Translations under genes and position numbers: made by a program | The notes under the pieces: model-generated | What the model was told of the DNA's origin: nothing | Database searches by the model: none | Seen by the model: only the letters and a program-made list of their open reading frames with translations | NCBI GenBank assembly: GCA_948099385.1 | Contig: CANUEZ040000151.1 | Coordinates: 5,898,001 to 5,962,000, forward strand | Length of the DNA: 64,000 nt | Direction of reading: 5' to 3' | Source of the DNA: Fasciola hepatica | Lineage: Eukaryota > Platyhelminthes > Trematoda > Plagiorchiida > Fasciolidae | In this document: piece by piece, positions 43,901-48,449 of the stretch | Layout: every line of letters begins with the position of its first letter | Position numbering within the stretch: the first letter of the stretch is position 1

Positions 43901-45312
43901 ACTGCGAAAGTCATTATACATCATGAGCGTTCATTAAGTCATTATACGACAGATGAAAACGTTCAACAATTAAACACATCCCATCCGTCTGTCTAGTGAC
44001 ATGTTCAAAGCTCCCTGGCAGAAATGATCTCATTTACGAGTTCGTGATTCAGTTATTATATAACTGTCAGTATGAACACACTGATAGACCGAGGTAGCTC
44101 ATTCAAACGCAAGAATATAAATCATGCGTCATTTGAGGCGTACGAAAACAAACGTCAACCTTCCACGCGCTCGCTAGGATACGTACGTGGAAAGGATGCT
44201 GCACCCAGTTTTGCCCCGTGTATACTAGATTAGTTGCCCTCAGGGAATACATCTGACAAGCAACGGTTCAGAAGGGCTTTAAACTGAATCACCGAGTCTG
44301 CAGCCAACACCTCGGCCGGCAGATGGTTCCAAGCACTGATGACCCGGCACGCAAGAAAACTGCTTTAACTGTCAACTGTGCTCTTCGTTTTACCAGTTTT
44401 AACTCATTGCCCCTAAGTCGGGATTCCATAGCTATCGCTACAGTCGACTTTGTTGGGGTGGATAGCCCCATGATCTTTATGAAGACTTCTATGAGTTCAC
44501 CTCTAAGCTTTAAGAAGTACAAGTTCAGCGTCGTGAGTCTGTTTGCATATGGCTTCTTCCCAAACTATTTACCATCCTTGTGAAATGACGCTGGACTTTT
44601 TCCGGTACTGCAGCGTCTCGCACCAGAGTAGTATCCCGGGCTTGGACACAACATTCGAGGTGGTTTGAATAATGATATTAACGTAGCTGTAGGTACGTGA
44701 ACCGGATGAAGCCCTTGGTCTAACGCAAAATTAGACTATATTCTATAGCTAGTAAACGCTATTTACAACTGAAACTCTTTACTGGAACCAATGTCGAGAT
44801 GGAGTTCGCAAACCAACGATTCCCGCAAAAATATTACCCGTATTTCTTCACCACTGAAGCTAGATGCTGCCTCTCAGGTGTGATGGGGTATGCACAACTT
44901 TCAATGAGTATGAACAATCCACCTTGCGCTTGCACTTCAACAAGGTAAGGATCTGTGGTATTTTCAGCCTTCAGCGCCCTTTGCAGTGTGGAACTTGGGA
45001 CAGAATTAGCTTTCGCTTCTGCAAGCACTGCAGCAAGATGTTGATTCAGTTTTGGATCTCTGTTTCCTCCGCCAGCTGCAAGATAAGTTTAGTATTCATC
45101 AACATACCTTTAACAGCTATCTGGACAGCGCGGTAGTAATAAGACGAAGCTTTGGATTTAAGCTTGTCGTTCGCATCTTTTGTGTGCTTCACATTTTGCC
45201 AATGAGAGTGCCCAGCAAACCGTCTGCCTCCGAAGTGAATTCCTTTGTAGCTTAATATTCTCGCCACAGGGGAAATTACGGTAAGAAAGGGAACGGCGCG
45301 CCCAACACTCAT
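13606..45312 (-). CDS. TACO1: Mitochondrial YebC/TACO1-family translational activator (four exons, whole gene)
   Basis: The gene encodes a predicted 282-residue TACO1/YebC-family protein (849 nt CDS). In animals this family acts in mitochondria as a translational activator of COX1. Spliced order is join(45312..45108, 45075..44838, 27438..27255, 13827..13606) on the minus strand. Residues 1-30 are Arg-rich without acidic residues, like a mitochondrial presequence. They are followed by the family signature RFAGHSHWQNVKH, then GGGNRDPKLNQ, VQAQGGLFILIES, IEIGASDVDE and a C-terminal RIFDNVD (compare the human ending VIHVYDNIE). Splice phases agree at all three junctions (1, 2, 0) and every intron is GT-AG. 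The length is close to the human protein (297). Introns 2 and 3 are filled with retrotransposons. I know of no alternative family that fits all four exons. Confidence 0.92.
14396..14896 (-). mobile_element. RTE-C LINE fragment
   Basis: About 500 nt encode, on the minus strand, the RT region around the catalytic box. It appears as FDLEYAYDIDLLSN, where functional relatives have YADDI; it is followed by GMHFAPSKCKV. It is nearly identical to 33782-34284 on the opposite strand, including the degenerate catalytic box. The short frame is broken on both sides, so this is a dead fragment. Confidence 0.8.
15130..17170 (+). mobile_element. Decayed jockey/CR1-group LINE (endonuclease plus RT)
   Basis: Read on the plus strand in several frames, this region retains traces of one element in the right order. 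It has LTETKTFPPSDT (endonuclease), FYRPENS, a CGFNVRNKNW block (from GDFNxHxxxW) near 15470, LPTRIPDRAG near 15590, and PPGPDSIPLTVLRTC near 16370 (RT motif 1). Then come NNYRPISLTFFFSKVMETI near 16530-16580 and FLLCINDLL followed by SADDTTLH near 16960 (catalytic box, with Tyr replaced by Ser). Many frameshifts and stops show it is old. No 3' tail was identified. Confidence 0.75.
17430..19028 (-). mobile_element. Older RTE-A copy, 3' part, with internal deletion
   Basis: This is the downstream half of an older RTE-A copy whose upstream half is 22872-24195; the full-length RTE-A at 19039-22861 sits between them. It covers the linker and RT (AFNSVDRTALF) and then jumps at about 17670 straight to the element's 3' end. 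About 760 nt present in the 37866-41705 copy (catalytic box to C-terminus) are missing. It ends near 17430 in a GTGATGATG tail. Stops shared with the copy at 37866-41705 include WAE-stop-FKE and a TGA after ESAL. Confidence 0.85.
19039..22861 (-). mobile_element. Full-length RTE-A (SR2-like) LINE with 10-bp target-site duplication
   Basis: This is a 3.82-kb non-LTR retrotransposon with a single long ORF, a 5' UTR of about 305 nt, a 3' UTR of about 190 nt and a GATG-type 3' end. The 10 bp CGATGACCAT occur on both sides (19029-19038 and 22862-22871, plus strand) and form a target-site duplication. The target was an older RTE-A copy, whose halves rejoin exactly across the insertion. The 5' terminus agrees with three other copies. 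It is the only RTE copy here with an uninterrupted ORF. Confidence 0.93.
19227..22556 (-). CDS. RTE-type endonuclease/reverse transcriptase polyprotein
   Basis: The 1109-codon ORF encodes an apurinic-like endonuclease followed by reverse transcriptase, the proteins that nick the target and copy the RNA in place. A Ser/Thr/Pro-rich leader occupies about residues 1-110. The endonuclease spans about 113-345 (SFNVRTLMQ, LSETR, GDFNAQVG near 269, SQIDHIAVS near 342). RT motif A is LDLRGAFDSVD near 723 and the catalytic box YADDVV near 828. A C-terminal domain with LLYGCETW and RWLGHVLRM follows. There is no RNase H, as usual for RTE. One oddity is GVRQRCPLSP near residue 783, where most relatives have GVRQGCPLSP, so full activity is uncertain despite the open frame. 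Confidence 0.93.
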   Translation of the reverse strand: MAGHPSSTRPTSPMNCTNTKNSILHRSSRRLIRTALPIASSGVGTDKCATAQSSLSVIQPLSSVPNHPSLPHLSTHNAPIDNTVDTLNDLLSNSVGNNSLSGNSHFLKPRQPHNLGSFNVRTLMQAGQQAYLALTMNSLKIDVCCLSETRIQDSSSVIQLTAPGISSRYILRTSGDEAARAVGQRGVGIVLTDKAEAALLDWIPVNSRLCAVRLQGSVGVRKDSCVKRNLFVISAYAPTDCSSDLQKDEFWDALATLVRSSKGSDIVVLAGDFNAQVGKLSVSEACLGGRCALPAERTDNGDRLLQFCADNRLFLSSTNFRHSSRRTATWRSNSTGTLSQIDHIAVSYRWGSSVQNCRSYWSTYVELDHALVLMRLSLQLHGHRRKPQTGLAVQRLCDPDVCTRYEQKLAHELGSTENSNVDEHWAHIKQAMHFAVGFACGPRSVVHQRHWFSQESLSIMEQKRQLSNRKEMNKMRRKLQGQVTRSLKKDRGNWWVNVAEEMEVAAASGNSQRLFKLIRDTGGRRTQVSETICNRNGEPIHNKQQRLDRWAEYFKEQFSWPHASVVTPVSTTVTSWVVSLEPPSEVEVESCIRLLRRRKAAGPDELPPVLFKLGGEALIKSLTALLRDIWNEERIPLIWSESLIVPIFKKGIRNDCSNHRGISLIPIVIKVLASILLHRLTPARERNVREQQAGFRPGRGCIDQIFTLRRLLETRHTHRRPTIMIFLDLRGAFDSVDRTSLFSTLHRIGMPQKFVNLMRSLYSHTSGPVRVYGELSGRFETTSGVRQRCPLSPFLFNFVMDEIMESALQNLQDVGVELGDREKLCDLDYADDVVCLFESTEHAQRALDNLARAVAPFGMRFAPSKCKVMLQDWTSTIPSLMLDGEVLAVVDHFTYLGSCVTTDGSTVVEVSTRISKARAAYAGLKHLWRRSDISLKLKGRVYCATVRSVLLYGCETWSLRAEDIRRLEVFDHRCLRSIAKIEWISRVSNDEVRKRVLGTNSGNVLSQRIQLSRLRWLGHVLRMANTRLPYRVLFSAPPREWKRPRGGQQMTWQRGMRKCTADLGKVGASRLRGWGPKDPSTSWLETLKDMAANREQWRSCCHFLSNQNV
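22872..24195 (-). mobile_element. Older RTE-A copy, 5' part
   Basis: It contains the 5' UTR and endonuclease half of the older RTE-A copy interrupted by the full-length insertion. A 168-codon remnant (23063-23569) retains GISSRYFLR, GQRGVGIVL and GDFNAQVG, then runs out of frame at ITGIDFPVL. The 5' end near 24195 has the family's CACGTCAAGGTGCAG boundary. Nearly the same sequence, with the same frame break, occurs inverted at 32626-33325 and in part at 36738-36960. Confidence 0.85.
24196..25060. other. Intron segment without recognised content
   Basis: No repeat or coding similarity recognised. It lies within TACO1 intron 3, between the 5' end of the older RTE-A and a SINE. Confidence 0.4.
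25066..25334 (+). mobile_element. tRNA-derived SINE
   Basis: The head resembles a tRNA: GGTGGTCTAGTGGTTTAAAC (A box), then GGTGGTTGAGATTCC (a mutated B box) 40 nt later. A unique body follows that matches the SINE at 37222-37465: ACTCCACTGTCGTCCGGATC against ATCCACTGTCACCCGGATC, and a shared CACTGCACTCATxCG end. It encodes no protein and would depend on LINE enzymes for mobility. Confidence 0.75.
25600..25867 (-). mobile_element. RTE-B LINE fragment
   Basis: On the minus strand it starts at AGTGAAGATCCAGGTAAGTT, the block after the RT catalytic box (SEDPGKLQ), and continues through the region of VGxxxNLVLxGE and GRISDE into LRHLWRR. It aligns with 33500-33760 and 35030-35330 but is heavily decayed. 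No ORF survives. Confidence 0.65.
25868..26050 (+). mobile_element. SINE fragment, 5'-truncated
   Basis: It begins at a B-box-like GGAGGTTGGAATCCTGACCC and continues with the same body as the SINE at 25066-25334: ACTCCATCATCACCTTGATTG, GATCTACTGGAACTGTACG, TGCCGGTCATTCCAGATA. The head with the A box is missing. Confidence 0.6.
27062..27110 (+). mobile_element. Possible SINE head remnant
   Basis: TGTGCGTCTAGTGGTTAAGC resembles the A-box head of the SINE at 25066. The body does not follow. It is a weak similarity over about 25 nt. Confidence 0.3.
27255..27438 (-). CDS. TACO1: TACO1 exon 3
   Basis: The exon is 184 nt: one base completing the Gly codon from exon 2, then 61 codons ending in phase 0 before GTGAGT. 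It encodes CSVSPAIGR, EFFEHVGLVSVAGG, DTATNIGIEIGASDVDE and NGQKIFR. This corresponds to the family segment with a GVIVVE-like strand followed by the AIEAGAEDV motif (here GIEIGASDV). A pyrimidine-rich tract precedes the acceptor. Because 184 is not a multiple of three, skipping this exon would shift the frame. Confidence 0.88.
28108..28620 (-). mobile_element. RTE-B LINE 3'-end fragment
   Basis: The minus strand encodes the RTE C-terminal block GGQSMTWRKGLKIL followed by a degraded end of the protein and 3' UTR. It aligns with 35650-35790 and 42960-43110. Stops and frameshifts throughout mark it as dead. Confidence 0.7.
28800..31260 (+). mobile_element. RTE-B LINE, decayed endonuclease plus RT
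   Basis: On the plus strand this region follows an RTE element from endonuclease to C-terminus in many frames. It has VNSRLCAVRLDGSV and YAPTDCSSSRTKDEF near 28900-29040 and an EAFNAQ block (from GDFNAQ) near 29103. It also has ADSDHTLV near 29395, EFFKEQFGWP near 29945, an EEYADNNALLCED catalytic-box remnant near 30745, and LSHLWRR near 31095. It shares domain order with RTE-A but differs strongly in sequence, so it is a separate family. It is old and non-functional. Confidence 0.75.
31944..31975. repeat. (TA)n microsatellite
   Basis: A run of alternating T and A of about 32 nt. Just upstream, near 31885-31900, GTGGGTTCGAATCCTAT resembles a tRNA B box and may be a SINE remnant. Confidence 0.9.
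32467..32500 (-). mobile_element. RTE-A snippet, left arm of a hairpin
   Basis: On the minus strand it matches the RTE-A endonuclease segment around CCLSETRIQ. It is an inverted copy of 32626-32660 with the (TA)n tract at 32553-32612 between the arms. Confidence 0.7.
32553..32612. repeat. (TA)n microsatellite in the centre of an inverted repeat
   Basis: About 60 nt of alternating TA lie between two inverted RTE-A segments. The whole 32467-32660 region can fold into a hairpin. Confidence 0.9.
32626..33325 (+). mobile_element. RTE-A LINE fragment (endonuclease), inverted twin of 22892-23585
   Basis: It encodes a 168-codon endonuclease remnant (GISSRYFLR, GQRGVGIVL, GDFNAQVG) that differs from the 23063-23569 remnant at only two residues (KAEA versus KVEA, HLP versus HVP) and breaks frame at the same place. 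It stops at about 33325, where an RTE-B fragment on the other strand begins. It is antisense to TACO1. Confidence 0.85.
33326..33760 (-). mobile_element. RTE-B LINE fragment
   Basis: The minus strand encodes HLWRRRDIRLS, ETWPL and FEHQCLRSI of the RTE C-terminal domain, and before that the FSKCK-type block after the catalytic box. It is fused directly to the RTE-A fragment on its left. Stops interrupt it. Confidence 0.75.
33782..34725 (+). mobile_element. RTE-C LINE, RT to C-terminus
   Basis: The plus strand encodes FDLEYAYDIDLL (mutated catalytic box), GMHFAPSKCKV, LRHLWRHRD and ETWP. Then come RLRWLGHVLRVP and SQAMTWRRDMEEL (ORF 34392-34703). It is the C-terminal half of an RTE protein with frameshifts. 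The first 500 nt are nearly identical to 14396-14896 on the other strand. Confidence 0.8.
34922..35010. repeat. (TA)n microsatellite at an RTE-B edge
   Basis: About 60 nt of pure TA are followed by interrupted ATGTATAT units. RTE-B coding sequence (DLEYADNIVLL) starts immediately afterwards. Confidence 0.9.
35012..35790 (+). mobile_element. RTE-B LINE, RT catalytic box to C-terminus
   Basis: It starts at DLEYADNIVLLSEDPGKLQ (catalytic box with Asn for the second Asp) and continues GMRFVPSK, GSCISPGDRISDE, LRHLWRRHEIRLS, EHRCLRGI, RLRWLGHALHM and GGQSITWKKGMKSL to a 3' UTR. At least two frameshifts and stops are present. The 5' edge is at the (TA)n tract. Confidence 0.8.
35791..36170. other. 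Unassigned segment
   Basis: Probably RTE-B 3' UTR and flanking sequence. The plus-strand ORF at 35781-36134 has no recognisable similarity. Confidence 0.35.
36170..36720 (+). mobile_element. Ty3/gypsy gag fragment (decayed)
   Basis: The plus-strand translation gives NFTSPSIYQHVIN, GIETLESIYVKPKN, LLAISKQNPSQTVGQFIQ, YLVKDCNFRAV, and DEAIRDAFITGLHS followed by ICQRLLE. This is the capsid-like block of flatworm Ty3/gypsy Gag proteins (relatives have LSKDCNFKAVTAE, IRDAFI.GL, IRQRLLE). Stop codons interrupt it, and no pol or LTR was found nearby. Confidence 0.65.
36738..37865 (+). mobile_element. RTE-A LINE fragment carrying a SINE
   Basis: It is a stretch of RTE-A from the end of the endonuclease to the start of RT (FEHIRDTGGRR, WAE or equivalents). 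It is interrupted by the SINE at 37222-37465 and cut off at 37865 where another RTE-A begins with its 5' end. Its first 220 nt share the frame break of 22892-23110 and 33095-33310. It has the WAE-stop-FKE nonsense codon near 37728. Confidence 0.8.
37222..37465 (+). mobile_element. tRNA-derived SINE inside RTE-A
   Basis: The tRNA-like head has an A-box region GGACGAGTGGTTTAGAGC and a perfect B box GGTTCGAATCC (37276-37286). The body matches the SINE at 25066. RTE-A sequence GAGTATAATG lies before it and AAAAAGCATCAGCT after it. It is better preserved than the other SINE copies and could still have polymerase III promoter boxes. Confidence 0.85.
37866..41705 (+). mobile_element. Near-full-length RTE-A, inactivated
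   Basis: This copy has the family 5' terminus (GACTGCACCTTGACGTGG), 5' UTR, endonuclease, RT and C-terminal domain, and a 3' UTR ending GACGATGATGG. It is broken by frameshifts (for example 38740, 38925), a TAG at WAE-stop-FKE (39829) and a TGA after ESAL. The catalytic box YADD is replaced by FLEDL (near 40660). Its part 39745-40690 is nearly identical to 17671-18617 inverted. It is antisense to TACO1 in intron 2. Confidence 0.88.
42520..42715 (+). mobile_element. CR1-A-like C-terminal fragment
   Basis: The plus strand encodes VYCLSRRVTNPWNALPTDMM followed by a KDYL end, matching the last residues of the CR1-A ORF2 (IYRLSRRVTNLWNALPTEVV). It is short, decayed and without a clear tail. Confidence 0.65.
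42780..43345 (-). mobile_element. RTE-B LINE C-terminus and 3' UTR
   Basis: A 131-codon frame (42941-43336) encodes WWEHRISNAEVQRKVLGTRG, SRWLRHVLRMP, CLTWQKGMKTL and LPGWGPRGPHTKWLETLRD, the RTE C-terminal domain. The 3' UTR continues to about 42780. This is the best preserved RTE-B end in the window and is sense to TACO1. Confidence 0.8.
43732..44640 (-). mobile_element. CR1-D-like LINE 3' fragment with (AACTG)n tail
   Basis: The minus strand encodes a CR1 C-terminus (RGELIEVFIKIMGL, RGNELKLVKRRAQL, FKALL-like end). A 3' UTR similar to that of CR1-D at 53519-53790 follows, with shared GGTAATGGCCACGGCCAATC on the plus strand, and then the tail at 43732-43752. It lies between TACO1 exon 2 and the RTE-B fragment. 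Confidence 0.8.
44838..45075 (-). CDS. TACO1: TACO1 exon 2 (central YebC domain)
   Basis: The exon is 238 nt. It encodes AGGGNRDPKLNQHLAAVLAE, SSTLQRALKAE and VEVQAQGGLFILIESC, matching the family's order (in human TACO1: KEGGPNP, IETALKM, GPGGSSLLIEAL). It ends KKYG with a split Gly codon GG before GTAATA. The codon is completed by the first base of exon 3, 17.4 kb away. No stop or frameshift is present. Confidence 0.92.
45076..45107 (-). other. 32-nt intron 1 of TACO1
   Basis: Between exons 1 and 2 lie 32 nt that start GTATGTTGATG and end CTTATCTTGCAG. A TACTAAA box is in between and resembles a branch site. Removing them restores the reading frame exactly where the YebC family has the GGGN motif; leaving them in gives a frameshift and an early stop. 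Very short introns occur in flatworms, so the size is plausible. Confidence 0.9.
45108..45312 (-). CDS. TACO1: TACO1 exon 1 (start codon, presequence, YebC N-terminus)
   Basis: The exon is 205 nt: 68 codons plus one base. ATG at 45312 is chosen because the frame then gives an Arg-rich leader (VGRAVPF ... FGGRRF) directly before the conserved AGHSHWQNVKHTKDAND block of the YebC/TACO1 family. The exon ends in AAAG before GTATGT. A CR1 tail begins only 46 nt upstream of the ATG, so promoter and 5' UTR sequence here is minimal unless there is an upstream non-coding exon or a spliced leader. The segment before the ATG contains TACGCAG, a possible 3' splice acceptor. Confidence 0.92.
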
Positions 45313-45357
45313 TCCCTAACGGCTGCGTACGAAATGCACCCGACCTTGAGATTTTCA

Positions 45358-45538
45358 GTCCAGTTCAGTTCAGTTCAGTTCAGTTCAGTTCAGTTCAATT
45401 TGCACAGGACTTGGTGTGGCTAGAGCCAATCGTGTGTCCAGATAGTTGTGTTGTCGGCGCGTTTCCGTAGCTCCCAACACTGCGTGATTTTCTTTTTCTG
45501 AAAGGCAGAAATTTTGTGCAGTATCAGCCCTGGCAGAG
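45358..45538 (-). mobile_element. 3' end of CR1-B1 with (AACTG)n tail, beyond the CR1-A1 insertion
   Basis: About 140 nt of 3' UTR plus an (AACTG)8 tail (45358-45399) match 61050-61208, the 3' end of CR1-B2, with very few differences. The rest of CR1-B1 resumes at 49699, so CR1-A1 has been inserted here. The tail ends 46 nt before the TACO1 start codon. Confidence 0.8.
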
Positions 45539-45616
45539 TCAGTCTTCAGTCAGTCTTCAGTCTTCAGGTAAAGGGCAGTGGGAAGTCATCCCGTATGAGC
45601 CCCATCACATCGTACT

Positions 45617-48439
45617 CTATTGACTCGGCTGGATGTCGGTGCTCCGCCAATAAACCTTCAGGGTCTGGTCCAATTTCCTCTTGAATAGTGTCTCGGTTTC
45701 CTCTTCCACCACTTCGGTCGGTAGAGCGTTCCAGAGATTGGTCACCCTCCTTGACAATCGATAGATGGCCGGTAAGCCGGTGGAATGCACCTTACGAAGC
45801 GTCAGGTTGTGTCCTCTGGTACGATTATTATTCCTGAGCGGGAATTCCGCCTGTAGTTCCCGGCCCAACTCACCGCGGATTATGCGCCTGGCATAGATGA
45901 GGTCGCCTCGAAGCCGCCGATAGGCAATGGGAAACAACTCGGTGACTTTTAGGCGTTCCTCATAGCTGAACCCACGCAGTCCGGCCACGAGGCGTGTGGC
46001 AGCACGTTGCACCCGTTCCAGTTTGGCTACTTCCGCCGCCGTGCACGGGTAGACAGCTGGACCGCCATATTCCAAACGAGGACGTACATGTGAGACATAA
46101 AGCAGTCGGAAAGTGTCCCGGGGTAGAGGCCCAAATGAACGGCGGATGGGACCAAGTATCTTCCACGCTGAGGAGCACGCTCTCTCAGTGTGTGCTCTTG
46201 TCTTCAGATTGCTGGTGACAACAACTCCAAGATCCTTTTCCTCCTGCGTGTGACGGAGTACGATACTCCCAAGGCAGTAGCCGGAAGTATCGTTGGAGCC
46301 ACCAATCCTCATGCTCGCGCACTTGTCCACGTTTATCGGTAGACCCCAGGTGGTCGACCAATTGACGAGGGCCTGCAGATCCTCCTGTAGTATCTCGCGA
46401 TCCTCTGCCGATCGAATGGTGCGCCAGATCTTGAGATCATCGGCGTAGATAAGGCATTTGGATCGAATGGTCTGTGGTAGGTCGTTTACAAACACTAGAA
46501 ACAACAGGGGTCCTAGCACGGAGCCTTGCGGCACGCCACTGCCAACTGGATACCACGCGGACTGGGACTGTGCAACTCTCACGGAAAAGGTTCTCCCGAC
46601 CAAGAAATCCTCAATCCAGTGAAGCATGGGCCCTGAGATGCCCATGGCCCGGAGTTTCAGCAACAGCCCATTGTGAGGAACTTTGTCAAACGCCTTACTA
46701 AAGTCCACGAAGATGACGTCCGTGACATATCCCTCGGCCTTGGAGTTCGACCAACTTTCACGGGCGGTCAACAGGTTTGACAGACATGATCTGTTCCGCC
46801 GAAAACCGTGCTGCTCTGCGCATAACAGTTGACAGCGCTCCAGATGTTCACGTATACGAACAGCCACCAGCCTTTCCATGACCTTTCCAACCACGGAAGT
46901 GAGGCTAACTGGGCGGTAGTTGGCCGAGGTGGATTTTGTCCCACCCTTGTACAGCGGAACAACAACTGCTTTTTTCCACTCCTGAGGTAGACTTCCAGTG
47001 GCCAACGACAAATTGAACAACCGCGTTAGTGGTGTAGTTAGCTGATCCGCCAACTCCTTCAACATCAGCGGATGCACGTCCTCCGGTCCCGGTGACTTAT
47101 GGGTTTTGATGGACTTGAGCATCTTGTTCACTTCCGGCTCCCCAAAATCATACATAATGAACAGCGGCGAGCTATCCACCATCGGGATTGGCGCACCTTC
47201 CTCCACAGAATAAACTGACAGATAATGTTTGGCTAGTGTCTCAGCCTTTCCGTCATCTGTTGCAACCATTTCGTCGTTGTTCATCAGCGCGGGGATACCC
47301 ACCTTCGCTCTGGTGCGGCGCTTTAAGTATGCAAACAGGCGCTTGGGTGCTCGCACCGCATCGACCGCAAGGGCCTCCTCGAATGCCATCCGCTTTATTC
47401 GTTTTTGTTCGGTACACTGGTTACGAATCCTGCGATAGAGATCATAACCCTCACCTGTGGATCGGAACCGCTGCCAGGCCCGATTTCGTCGTTTGAGCAG
47501 GCGTCTGAGCTCCAGATCAAACCACGGCGGTCCCTTAACCCGAGGTCTACGACGGTTGAGGGGGCAGTAGGTATTCATAAGGTACAAGATACCGTCACGA
47601 ATAAACGCCCAAGCTTCGTTCACATCGCGGTGGACATCTGAATCCGTGGGAAACCAGTTGACGTCTAACGCCGCTCTCCGGACATCTTCGAATGAAGTGC
47701 GCCAAACATTACGTCCCATGTGTGGTCTAGGGGATGGACAAGAACCAGTGCGCCAGTGAATTTCTAGCACCATATGGTCACTGCTTCCCAGTGGAGGGAG
47801 ATGTTCAACCTGATCGACGTCCGAGCTCCTGGGAGAAATCACCAGATCCAGAATGGAACCGTGGCCGGATTGCCTCCGGGTCGATTCCTGAACATGTTGG
47901 TGTAGTGCCAGTTCTTGGACCGTTGTCAGTAATTTCCGAGAGAAAGGATCAGCCCCGGCCGCTGTCCTGCTTGACGTCCAATCAATATGCGGAGCATTGA
48001 AGTCGCCCAGGACGAGGCAGTGGCCGTTGCACGCCCATCTCCTCAATAAGTTTATCATATCTGGAGGAGTGACCGCAGGTGTCCGATAAATGACTCCAAC
48101 TGTCCTAAAGCCCCCGGCGGTTAGCTTGACGCGGCACCAGATGGCTTCACCGAATCCTTGCGGGTCTGCGAATGCCTCTAACTGCACGGTTGGGATGTCT
48201 GATCGTACGAACAATGCTACGCCTCCACCAGCTCTGATAGAGTTCCTATCGACTCGGAATAGGGTGTAGCCAGGGAGGGACACCTCAGAGTCTAGAACAT
48301 TGTTACTCAGCCACGTCTCCGTCAATGCTATCATAGTAGGTGAGCTGGACTGCAGCAGGTGTTCCAGGTCATCCCTCTTGTTCAGCAGACCACGGACGTT
48401 AGACAACAGGATGACGACACTGTCTCGGCCTGCTACCAC
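45617..48439 (-). CDS. CR1-A1 ORF2: endonuclease/reverse transcriptase
   Basis: A 940-codon frame holds endonuclease (SNVRGLLNKRDD, TETWLS, GDFNAPHIDW near 145, GSSDHM near 217) then reverse transcriptase. The RT shows HKSPGPEDVHP, FVDFSKAFDKVPH near 578, GVPQGSVLGPLLF and the catalytic YADD near 663. A C-terminal domain with VQRAATRLVAGLRG and NLWNALP follows. All catalytic motifs are present. The frame has no ATG before the endonuclease: it is open from about 48483, and 48439 is a GTG. How translation starts is therefore unclear (reinitiation, a shift in the nearby C9 run, or a non-ATG start). Confidence 0.9.
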   Translation of the reverse strand: MVAGRDSVVILLSNVRGLLNKRDDLEHLLQSSSPTMIALTETWLSNNVLDSEVSLPGYTLFRVDRNSIRAGGGVALFVRSDIPTVQLEAFADPQGFGEAIWCRVKLTAGGFRTVGVIYRTPAVTPPDMINLLRRWACNGHCLVLGDFNAPHIDWTSSRTAAGADPFSRKLLTTVQELALHQHVQESTRRQSGHGSILDLVISPRSSDVDQVEHLPPLGSSDHMVLEIHWRTGSCPSPRPHMGRNVWRTSFEDVRRAALDVNWFPTDSDVHRDVNEAWAFIRDGILYLMNTYCPLNRRRPRVKGPPWFDLELRRLLKRRNRAWQRFRSTGEGYDLYRRIRNQCTEQKRIKRMAFEEALAVDAVRAPKRLFAYLKRRTRAKVGIPALMNNDEMVATDDGKAETLAKHYLSVYSVEEGAPIPMVDSSPLFIMYDFGEPEVNKMLKSIKTHKSPGPEDVHPLMLKELADQLTTPLTRLFNLSLATGSLPQEWKKAVVVPLYKGGTKSTSANYRPVSLTSVVGKVMERLVAVRIREHLERCQLLCAEQHGFRRNRSCLSNLLTARESWSNSKAEGYVTDVIFVDFSKAFDKVPHNGLLLKLRAMGISGPMLHWIEDFLVGRTFSVRVAQSQSAWYPVGSGVPQGSVLGPLLFLVFVNDLPQTIRSKCLIYADDLKIWRTIRSAEDREILQEDLQALVNWSTTWGLPINVDKCASMRIGGSNDTSGYCLGSIVLRHTQEEKDLGVVVTSNLKTRAHTERACSSAWKILGPIRRSFGPLPRDTFRLLYVSHVRPRLEYGGPAVYPCTAAEVAKLERVQRAATRLVAGLRGFSYEERLKVTELFPIAYRRLRGDLIYARRIIRGELGRELQAEFPLRNNNRTRGHNLTLRKVHSTGLPAIYRLSRRVTNLWNALPTEVVEEETETLFKRKLDQTLKVYWRSTDIQPSQ

Positions 48440-48449
48440 ATCCGTTTGT

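Larger units (their letters stand above)
27439..44837 (-). other. TACO1 intron 2, about 17.4 kb, transposon-filled
   Basis: The donor is GTAATA (44837) and the acceptor is GTTACCAG (27441-27439 CAG). The intron contains at least ten mobile-element segments, most RTE copies being on the plus strand, antisense to the gene. About 31.3-32.4, 35.8-36.1 and 41.7-42.5 kb hold no recognised element apart from a (TA)n tract. Confidence 0.85.
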
